64,000 nt of DNA from Streptomyces sp. QL37 (GTDB lineage Bacteria > Actinomycetota > Actinomycetes > Streptomycetales > Streptomycetaceae), in assembly GCF_002941025.1 (NCBI RefSeq), contig NZ_PTJS01000001.1, forward strand, positions 434,001-498,000, given 5' to 3'. Of this stretch, positions 8,876 to 15,958 are shown piece by piece. Made by a program: the position numbers and the translations under genes. The first letter of the stretch is position 1, and each line of letters begins with the position of its first letter. The notes beneath the pieces were generated by a model. It searched no databases and had not been told where the DNA came from. It was given only the letters and a program-made list of their open reading frames with translations.

Positions 8876-9918
8876 CCCTCCTCCCGGCCGCTGACCAGGG
8901 CACCGAGTTCGGCGAGGTTGCGCTCGGCGTGGTGCTGACGGATGTAGACGGTCAGGTCGGCGACGGCGCGCGCGTGGCGTCGGTCGTGGCACAGCGGCCC
9001 CGCCCCGGTGGCCCGGCCCACATGCCCGAGCGTGCGGTCGCAGACGGCTTCGACGAACCCCCGCACGCGCAGGCTGCGCAGCCTGGCCTCGCCCTTGGCG
9101 TCCAGAGGGTCGGTGTCGATCTCGGCCGCCGCGGCCTCCAGGAGCAGACCGGCCGCCCGCAGGTCGATGTCGACGGCGCCGAGGTGGGCATCGGTGTGCG
9201 GACCCCCTCCGCGGTGGGCTGCCGCGCGCAGGACCCGGGCCACGGCACGCGCCCCGCCGAGCCAGCAGGCCGCCACCCCGATGCCACCGTGCTGGAAACC
9301 GGGCCGGTTCACATACCCCTCGACGCCCCCGACGGGTTCGGCGGCCGCCGAGTGGAAACGCACGTCCGGCGTGTCGGAGCCGGCCATGCCGAGCGCCTGC
9401 CAGCTGCCCTCCACCGGCTCGTACGTCCCCGCCGTCAGCGGCACGGCGAAGAGCCGCCTTCCGTCCTCGGCCCGGGCGGTGACGAGGGCGTGCGTACAGC
9501 TGTGTGCCCCCGAGCAGTACTGCTTGAGCCCGCTCACGCTCCACCGCCCGTCGGCGTCCCGCGCGGCGAAGAGCCCCTCGCCCGGAGGCTCGGCCGCCCA
9601 CACCCCCCAGCGCCTGCCGGGGGCAGGGGCGGGGCCACCCAGCTCGTCGAGGATCGCCAGCGCGTCGACGTGGCCCTCCACCAGCCGGGCGAGACACAGA
9701 TCGTCCTCGGCGACGGCCCGCAGTGCGGCGAAGCGCTCGGCGGTCGCGCCGCTGCCCGGCAGCGGAAAGTTCAGGTCACCCGCCTCGATCGCGGCGACCG
9801 CCGCGGTGAAGCGCGTGGACGTCTCCTCCCGCAGGGTCCGGGCATCGAAGTCGTCGGCCTCCCCAGGCCCTGCCGGAGCCTCCGGCACGACGGGGCGTCG
9901 TACGGCATCCTCTGTCAT
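8872..9918 (-). CDS. Acyl-CoA dehydrogenase-like protein
   Basis: A 348-residue protein resembling the acyl-CoA dehydrogenase fold: an all-helical N-terminal part, a central beta region (WSVSGLKQYCSGAHSC, about residues 136-151, similar to the FAD-binding loop) and a helical C-terminus. It lacks the clear catalytic-glutamate motif of beta-oxidation enzymes, so another role (N- or C-hydroxylation, or none) is possible. The ATG at 9918 has an AAGGA site 8 bases upstream; an earlier in-frame start at 10044 has poor support. It is the first gene of the four-gene operon. Confidence 0.75.
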   Translation of the reverse strand: MTEDAVRRPVVPEAPAGPGEADDFDARTLREETSTRFTAAVAAIEAGDLNFPLPGSGATAERFAALRAVAEDDLCLARLVEGHVDALAILDELGGPAPAPGRRWGVWAAEPPGEGLFAARDADGRWSVSGLKQYCSGAHSCTHALVTARAEDGRRLFAVPLTAGTYEPVEGSWQALGMAGSDTPDVRFHSAAAEPVGGVEGYVNRPGFQHGGIGVAACWLGGARAVARVLRAAAHRGGGPHTDAHLGAVDIDLRAAGLLLEAAAAEIDTDPLDAKGEARLRSLRVRGFVEAVCDRTLGHVGRATGAGPLCHDRRHARAVADLTVYIRQHHAERNLAELGALVSGREEG

Positions 9919-10225
9919 TCGCGTGTCCTTCGTCCATCCGGCCGGCGCTTCATCCGCCCGGTCACCTGCGCTCACTCCAGTGCCCGGTGATGCGCGATCG
10001 AAGCCGAACTCATGAGAAACACCGGTTCTGCGGATGCCGATCACGTCGATGAGCCGAGTGCCGTGCCGACCATGGCTCTACGATCGCCCCTCCGTGGCCC
10101 GGCGGCATGCCGAGACGTCCAGAAGGAGACTCGGTCACGGCCGGCGCCGGCCGGACGACACCCCGAGCCCGCGTCGCCGGGGTAGTTGCCTTTGACCGGG
10201 GGCATGAACCAGTCGAGCGCGAGAT

Positions 10226-10255
10226 CGGCGAACGTGAACGTCGATACGTTCGCCG
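10226..10255. repeat. Perfect 10-bp inverted repeat with 10-base loop
   Basis: CGGCGAACGT (10226-10235) and ACGTTCGCCG (10246-10255) lie in the 420-bp divergent region between the acyl-CoA dehydrogenase and SnoaL-like genes. It could be an operator or a hairpin. No gene is supported in the rest of this region. Confidence 0.45.
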
Positions 10256-10298
10256 ACCCGGCCAGCGCCGTGGTCAGCAAAAGCCGCTCCCGGCTCTC

Positions 10299-10329
10299 TT
10301 GACCTCAACCGAACTTGAGGTTGCAGCAT
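10299..10329 (+). promoter_or_regulatory. SoxR-type operator inside a stretched promoter
   Basis: CCTCAACCGAACTTGAGG at 10303-10320 is an 18-bp dyad with the same arms and spacing as known SoxR boxes. TTGACC at 10299-10304 is a fair -35 element. With the 19-bp spacer typical of MerR-family promoters, the -10 would be 10324-10329 (CAGCAT, weak). Such a promoter would begin transcription near 10337. No soxR gene lies in this window, so the regulator would act in trans. Another MerR-family protein remains possible. Confidence 0.65.
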
Positions 10330-10336
10330 GTTCCAC

Positions 10337-10741
10337 ATGATCACGCAATCCACGGCGTACGCCGCAGACATCGAAGCCGTCAAGCAGGTCGTCGCCACCG
10401 TCGAGCACTCCCAGCAGCGCAAGGACCCCGGACGATTCCTCGCCCTCTTCCACCCTGACGCGGTCTGGACGACGGCCCACGGCAAGGTTCTCATCGGCCT
10501 CGACGCGATATCGGAGTTCACCCGCAAGGTGCTTCCCGCGGGCAACTGGGACGGCAAGGTCAGCTACGAGGTGGTCCACGTGCTCTTCATCCGCCCCGAT
10601 GTCGCTGCGGTCAAGGTTCGCCAGCGCTACCTGAGCCCGGACGACGAGAGCGAGGGGGCCCCGCTGTATGTGATGGCCAAGCAGGACGACGGCCGCTGGC
10701 TGCTGACCGCCTGCCAGAACACGGTGGTCGCCGCCGACTGA
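10337..10741 (+). CDS. SgcJ/EcaC-type SnoaL-like protein
   Basis: A 134-residue cone-shaped alpha+beta protein of the NTF2/SnoaL superfamily, matching the SgcJ/EcaC group (ALFHPDAVWTTAHGKVLIGLDAI near residues 32-54; VSYEVVHVLFIRPDVAAVKVRQRYL). Members are small enzymes or binding proteins often annotated as oxidoreductases; chemistry is usually unproven. Two starts compete: ATG at 10328, with GAGG 7 bases upstream, and ATG at 10337, which fits a leaderless transcript from the SoxR-type promoter. I prefer 10337 because the promoter's predicted -10 overlaps 10328. It is monocistronic, and redox-stress control is inferred from the operator. Confidence 0.75.
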   Translation: MITQSTAYAADIEAVKQVVATVEHSQQRKDPGRFLALFHPDAVWTTAHGKVLIGLDAISEFTRKVLPAGNWDGKVSYEVVHVLFIRPDVAAVKVRQRYLSPDDESEGAPLYVMAKQDDGRWLLTACQNTVVAAD

Positions 10742-11035
10742 TCGATTCGGACGGACTGGCTGCGCGCACGCGGCAGCGAGGTGGCCAACGTCAGTGTGTG
10801 ATCACAGAGTTGGCTCAAGACGGGCTCGACCTCGAACGGTGGAGGCGCGAATCGACCCGCCCTCGGAGGCCACGGCTGATGTGTCGGGGGTGGGCGCCCG
10901 TGACTTCGCCGCATGACCGGAGTGCCACGAGGTCGCGCATGCCCGGCACCACGTCGCCGGAAGGCGCCGCTGTATCTGATGTGGCAGTGACCGGTGCGGC
11001 CCATACCCGGCGAGCACCGCATCCACCAGGCCGGG

Positions 11036-11245
11036 TCAAGGGAGCAGCCCCGCGATCGTGGAAGCGAGGAGAGCAAGCAGGGTGAGGGCGGCACCGAAGG
11101 CCATACCTCCCTGCACGAGGGCTGAGGAAATCGGTGCGCCCGATCGGCGGGCGAGCAGCCCGGCCGCAACAGCGCTCAGCACGGCGATCAACAGCACGAG
11201 AGTGGCGGTGACCACGATCAGAACGACGACAGCTTCGAGTGGCAC
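11036..11245 (-). CDS. Small membrane protein, two helices
   Basis: A 69-residue protein with two hydrophobic segments, about residues 5-28 (VVVLIVVTATLVLLIAVLSA) and 45-67 (AFGAALTLLALLASTIAGLL), joined by a short RRSGAPIS loop. The GTG start has a GGAG site 8-9 bases upstream; a longer reading frame upstream overlaps the neighbouring gene's start and looks spurious. It is transcribed away from the large NTPase gene whose start is 158 bases off, so both may share a control region. No family recognised. The stretch 10742-11035 holds no other gene I can support. Confidence 0.6.
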   Translation of the reverse strand: MPLEAVVVLIVVTATLVLLIAVLSAVAAGLLARRSGAPISSALVQGGMAFGAALTLLALLASTIAGLLP

Positions 11246-11403
11246 CGTGGCATCTCCTCGCAGGAACGTTGTGCGGACAGGTCGAGATTGGCTGATCAGC
11301 CGTACACCTGGGTTCGAGCGAACAACAATGAACAATGCCGAACCGCTCGGCCCAGGGCCCCCGACCGGTGGTCGCACGGCCGTTCGAACCGCAGGGAGGG
11401 TGC

Positions 11404-14400
11404 ATGCTGACCGACGACGACACCTCGGCCCGTGCGACGGCCCTGGCCGCGTTGCGCGAGAAGCTGCGCGACACGCTTGGCAGCCAGGGGTACACGCGGA
11501 AGGACGTCGTCTCACGCAGCGTCGCCGTGGGGATGCCCTTGGCACCCACAACGATCAGCCAGGCCCTGAACGACGGTCACCGGGCACCGAGCCTGCGAAC
11601 CGTCACGGCCATCGCACGGGCCGCGGACGCGAACCCGGAGACCTGCCAGCATCTCCGAAATCTCTGGCACGAAGCCACGCGACCACCGGTGGTAGCCGCT
11701 CCCGGCGCGTCTGCGGCCTCGTCCGTCGGTCCGGGCAGCGTCCTGGCCGCGGGGCCGGCTCTGCTCGAAGTGCAGCGGGCCCCGTTCCTGACGACCGACT
11801 CGGACGACAGCGCTGGGAGCCCAGCGGGCGTCGTCCGGAGCGATTTCGGAAAGGAAGCCGCGCTCACTCCCTACCTCGCCCGCCCGCACGATCAGAAGTT
11901 GGAGCGACTCCTCGCCCCCGCACTGGACGGGGCCGAGTCCTGCTTCGTCATGCTCACCGGTGACTCGTCCACGGGTAAGACCCGCGCGCTGTTCGAATCT
12001 CTCCTCCGGCTGGCCCCGAACCGCCCTCTCTGGCGGCCCACCCACGCTGCCGCACTGGCGGATCTGCTCGACGACGGCCGAGTCGTACCGGGTGAAGTGC
12101 TCTGGCTCAACGAGGCGCAGCGTTTCCTCTACGGTGATCGCTCCGAGGAGTCCGCCGCCGCTCTGCGCGAGCTCCTGATCACCCGGACCGGCATCACCGT
12201 CGTCGGCACACTGTGGACGTTCCCGTACTGGGAGGAGCTGATCCGCCCTTCGGTGTCGGCGGACGCTCGCAGCCACGTTCGCGCGCTCCTCGACGCACCG
12301 GTCACCCACCGGCTCGCGGTCCCGGCGGAGCTGACCTCGGCCCAAGGCTCGGAGTGGAAGAGCCTTGCCGAGTCCAGCGGGGACGGCCGGATGGGGCAGG
12401 CCGGAAGAGCCGGAGCGGCCGACGGGCGGGTGGTTCAGCACCTCAGCGGTGGACCCCAGCTACTCGATGCCTACCGCATGGGACCCGGATCCCACTTCAC
12501 CCATGCCGAACACGCCCTCATCACTGCCGCGATCGCGGCGCGGCACGCCGGCTACTACGCGCCGCTCCCTGAGGAGCTGCTGGCGCACGTGGCCGACGCA
12601 GCCCTTCCGCCACGTCTCAGGCCTGCGGCGCCGGGCTGGGCTCATGACGCTTTGACCGCCCTCGCCACGGGCGCGCGGGCGGACGGTCGCCGCACCGACA
12701 TCAGGAACACCCTCACCGCGCTGGTAGCCCTGCGCGACACCGCCGGTGGCACGGCGACGTACGAACCGGCCGACTACCTGCAGCAGAACGTCGTCGCTCC
12801 CGAAGAAGCTTCCGTGCCGGTCCCCGCGTTGTGGGACGCCATGACCGCGTTCACCACCGACCCGTCCCTGCTCATGCACTTGTCGCTGAAGGCGGGGAGG
12901 TCGGACTTCACCAAGCAGGCGGTGATGCTGCTGCGCCGCGCAACGATGGCGGGCTACCCCACGAGTTGGATCGGCCTCCTGCTGGCCACACCGAGGGAAA
13001 CGCATGTGCGAAGGGAGATGGCGCTCTGGATGACGGACCATGCCCGGTGGGAGTCGGGCTTGGACATGCGCGCCCGACTGCGCGAACTCGCGCGTGAGGG
13101 TACTGACGTGAGCCTCCGTATTGCGGCGAGAGCCGTGGCGGAGGTCGACCTCTCCGACGCGAACGGGGTGGGCCGGCTGCTCCTGGCTCTGCGCGATCTC
13201 GGGCACGAAAAACTGCTCCTGGACGTCGATCCGGTGGCACTCGTGGGACTCCCGGACGCGTACGGCACGTCCGTCCTGCTCGGCGAACTGATCGAAGCCG
13301 GCTACACCGAGCATGCGACGCGTCTCACCGAGAGAATCATCGCCGGCGGGGCACCTCTTGAAGACCCCCGAGCGATGCGGGCGCTCGTCGCGGCGCTTCG
13401 CGTCTGTGCGCCCCTCCACGAAGGCAGGGAAGCACTGGCCTCCGGAGCTGCGACGCACGCCGACCTGTCCAATGACTTCCAGTCGCTTCTGGACCTGGTG
13501 GAAGAACTCACGGCCGACCATGCCGAAGCCGCGCGTCTGCTCGCCCTCCGGGTCGCCGACACCGTCGATCCGGAGGACCCCGAGTTCGTAGCCTCCGCAC
13601 TGTACGAGCTGCAGTACCTCGGGATGACGGCCGCATGCCGGCGGCTCGCCGAGCAAGCCGTGCCCAGAGCCGTTCTGGAGGAGCCGGAAGCCGTCGGCTG
13701 GCTGCTGGAGGAACTGAAGAACTGCGGATTCGCCGACCTCCTCGGCATGCTGCTCTCCCGTGATCCCTTGGCGCAGCTCGTTATCGGCTCCGTCAGGAAG
13801 GTGATCATGCTCGTATGGGGCTTGCGCATCGTCGGCAGGGAGGACTTGGCCCAGCGCCTTCTGCTGAGCAGCCTACCGGACATCGAGATCGACGACGCCG
13901 AGTACGCCTCCGAGTACCTGGACGAGATCGCGCACGTCGGCGATCCTCGGACCGTGAGGCGGTTCGCGCTGAATGCCGTCGCCCAAGCCCCTCTCGCCCG
14001 GGGCGCGGGGGTGACCATGCTCGCGCGATCGCTGTATCAGCACGGGCTGTCGGATGCGCTGGACCGGCTGGCCCGCCGCGCGATCGCAAGTGCGGATCCC
14101 CGTTCCGACGCTTTCGTCGGTCTCCTCCAGATGCTCCGCAGCCAACGCCTGGACACGCATGTCGATGCCTTGATCGAGCGAGCTGTCGCACACCCGGAAC
14201 TGACGGCCGCGGTGCGGCACACAGAGCTCCTGGCCCGTCTGCGGGCGGCGGGCGAAGCCGAGGCCGCAGAAACTCTGGAAGCCGTGGCGTCGTCGGTGGC
14301 CAGGCCCCCGGATCCCAAGAGGCCTCGCGGCGAACCGCGACGGGGAACACCGTACGGGCTGGAGACCGACGGCAGCCCGGCTCTCGCCTGGAACTGGAAG

Positions 14401-14481
14401 GATCTGAACGACCTGGAGGCACACATGGCGACACGGATGAGCCCACCCGAGCTCTGTACTCAGCCCTGCGGTTCTGCCTGA
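11404..14481 (+). CDS. HTH/P-loop NTPase with helical repeats (STAND-like), function unknown
   Basis: A 1025-residue multidomain protein. Residues about 10-80 form an XRE-like helix-turn-helix (TTISQALNDGHRAPSLRTVTAIA). A proline/alanine linker follows, then a P-loop NTPase with Walker A GDSSTGKT at 186-193 and a Walker-B-like VLWLNEAQ near 234-241. From roughly 500 to 980 the sequence is leucine/alanine-rich paired helices, consistent with a TPR- or HEAT-like solenoid sensor. This order resembles signal-transduction NTPases that switch on ligand binding. The ATG chosen has AGGGAGG 5 bases upstream; an earlier ATG at 11335 lacks one. The target is unknown; roles in regulation or defence are both possible. 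Confidence 0.72.
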   Translation: MLTDDDTSARATALAALREKLRDTLGSQGYTRKDVVSRSVAVGMPLAPTTISQALNDGHRAPSLRTVTAIARAADANPETCQHLRNLWHEATRPPVVAAPGASAASSVGPGSVLAAGPALLEVQRAPFLTTDSDDSAGSPAGVVRSDFGKEAALTPYLARPHDQKLERLLAPALDGAESCFVMLTGDSSTGKTRALFESLLRLAPNRPLWRPTHAAALADLLDDGRVVPGEVLWLNEAQRFLYGDRSEESAAALRELLITRTGITVVGTLWTFPYWEELIRPSVSADARSHVRALLDAPVTHRLAVPAELTSAQGSEWKSLAESSGDGRMGQAGRAGAADGRVVQHLSGGPQLLDAYRMGPGSHFTHAEHALITAAIAARHAGYYAPLPEELLAHVADAALPPRLRPAAPGWAHDALTALATGARADGRRTDIRNTLTALVALRDTAGGTATYEPADYLQQNVVAPEEASVPVPALWDAMTAFTTDPSLLMHLSLKAGRSDFTKQAVMLLRRATMAGYPTSWIGLLLATPRETHVRREMALWMTDHARWESGLDMRARLRELAREGTDVSLRIAARAVAEVDLSDANGVGRLLLALRDLGHEKLLLDVDPVALVGLPDAYGTSVLLGELIEAGYTEHATRLTERIIAGGAPLEDPRAMRALVAALRVCAPLHEGREALASGAATHADLSNDFQSLLDLVEELTADHAEAARLLALRVADTVDPEDPEFVASALYELQYLGMTAACRRLAEQAVPRAVLEEPEAVGWLLEELKNCGFADLLGMLLSRDPLAQLVIGSVRKVIMLVWGLRIVGREDLAQRLLLSSLPDIEIDDAEYASEYLDEIAHVGDPRTVRRFALNAVAQAPLARGAGVTMLARSLYQHGLSDALDRLARRAIASADPRSDAFVGLLQMLRSQRLDTHVDALIERAVAHPELTAAVRHTELLARLRAAGEAEAAETLEAVASSVARPPDPKRPRGEPRRGTPYGLETDGSPALAWNWKDLNDLEAHMATRMSPPELCTQPCGSA

Positions 14482-14625
14482 TCAGAGCACCCGTGGCTGG
14501 TCGGAGAACGTCCCGGGTCCCGTCCCGCTCGACGCGCGCCCTCTGATCGTCCGCCAGTTACCCGGCACCACCCAGGAGCAACGTCTCGCGCCGACGTCCG
14601 CTCATCGGGCAATCTTCGACGACGG

Positions 14626-14832
14626 GTGCGATCGGCCGCGACGCGCACAGGCAACGTGACCCTCGCTGCCCGAATCGGTGGGCAGGCCGTCGGGATCGCC
14701 GCCGAGACCGGATCCGCGCGCATCTTCGGACAGCTCGACCGGCTCGACCAGGCACTGGCCCCCGCAACCGGCGAGGACGGCGTCGCCGAGTTCCGCGCCT
14801 CACTCGACCGCATCGTTCTGCATCCCGCCTGA
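14626..14832 (+). pseudogene. C-terminal remnant of an XRE-type regulator
   Basis: About 68 codons whose sequence (GGQAVGIAAETGSARIFGQLDRLDQAL ... EFRASLDRIVLHP in pieces) resembles the tail of large Streptomyces XRE regulators with TPR-like ends. No HTH region remains; upstream sequence back to 14482 gives no matching frame. It precedes the decayed reductase and deaminase, suggesting a lost three-gene unit. Confidence 0.5.
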
Positions 14833-14860
14833 CTCACCCGCGCACACGCCTGGAGATACC

Positions 14861-15051
14861 GTGCCCCGCCCGTACGTCCGCTCGTCATCGCCCCGCTCCT
14901 GGTAGGTCAGCCGGATGCAGTGCGCATGCTCGGCCCAGCGAGCTGTCCCGGCGGGCCCGCCACCCGCCTGCGACTTCTGGAGACCCGCCAGATCGGCGAC
15001 CTGGTACTCCTGAGGTACGCCCCCAAGGACACCTCGACGGAGCCCCGATGA
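14861..15051 (+). pseudogene. RibD-C-type pyrimidine reductase remnant (internal deletion)
   Basis: A GTG start followed by PRPYV matches the beginning of dihydrofolate-reductase-like RibD reductases in this genus. The last 30 codons (ETRQIGDLVLLRYAPKD) match the end of the same family. The middle, normally about 180 residues, is missing and the two ends are in different frames. The stop overlaps the deaminase start (ATGA), a relic of translational coupling. Confidence 0.5.
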
Positions 15052-15538
15052 AAGCCACCTCTTCAGCCGGCGCCCCCGGCGCCGGCCACGAGCCCAACAC
15101 CGCGGACCGGAACTGGCTCGCTCTCGCCTGTGAGCTGGCCGCCCTGTGCCCACCTTCACAGACCGCCTTCAGTGTGGGGGCGGTCATCGTCGCGGCCGAC
15201 GGGACCGAACTCGCCCGCGGCTACTCCCGCGAGAGCGACCCCCACGACCACGCCGAGGAAGGCGCCCTCGCCAAGCTCCCCCCGAGGACGCCCGGCTCGC
15301 CTCCGCCACGATCTACAGCTCCCTGGAACCCTGCGCCAAACGAGCATCTCGCCCTCGGCCCTGCGCCCAGCTCATCCGGGACACTGGCCTCCGCCGCGTC
15401 GTCACCGCCTGGAACGAGCCCGACACCTTCGTCGCCGACGCCGAAGGCACCGAGACCCTCGAGGATGCCGGCGTGACTGTCATCGCACTGCCTGAGTATG
15501 CGAACGCCGCACAGGCACCCAACTTGCACCTGCTCTGA
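15048..15538 (+). pseudogene. RibD-type cytidine/deoxycytidylate deaminase with frameshift
   Basis: Zinc-dependent deaminase broken by one missing base. The first part reads through SVGAVIVAADGTELARGYSRE and the metal motif HAEE. At the C run 15278-15283 a base is missing; 7 Cs would restore the frame. The second part continues one frame over with SSLEPCAKRASRPRPCAQLI, supplying the PC-x8-C zinc ligands as in RibD. All catalytic motifs survive, so this could be a very recent lesion or a homopolymer sequencing error. With the shift, the product would end early with a nonsense tail. Confidence 0.65.
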
Positions 15539-15958
15539 CAGCCCAGGGTGGGCAGGCCGCATGTCTACCACTTGCGCATTGTCGTCCACTGCGATGTGTT
15601 AGCGAGGGTGAGCCGCTGGCTGCCCGCAGTACCCCCGGCCTGCGGCCATTGAGACGGTCCAGCGAGGGGGGGTGGCCGTGGCCTGGTCGGTCGGCATGTG
15701 CACCACCAGGCGACGGCCCTCGTCCGCTAGGACGAGCGAGTCTCGAAGGACAGACGCAGGCGACCTGCCTCGGGATGCTCGACCACATCAAGCCCAAAAC
15801 GCGAGGGCAGAGCCGGAACAGCGGCGAGCCGGTCGCTGACGACGGCGCTCCCGCCGCCGTGAGCTCGTTGGCCCTGTGTCCAGACCACGTGACGCTCGCC
15901 CGCAGGCACCTCCATCAGACCCATTAGAGTCTGTCGCCCCCGGCAGAGTTCATTCGGC
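15539..15958. other. Gene-poor stretch with a possible regulator fragment
   Basis: No intact gene. On the minus strand, about 15727-15930 encodes a fragment ending FGLDVVEHPEAGRLRLSFE, faintly like the ligand-binding end of XRE/MmyB-type regulators. It lacks a start with a ribosome site and an HTH. I treat it as a possible relic only. Confidence 0.3.

Noticed and set aside
10041..10280. 79-codon minus-strand frame in the region upstream of the SnoaL-like gene
   Set aside because: No ribosome site or family resemblance. It contains the 10-bp dyad and lies in a divergent promoter region.
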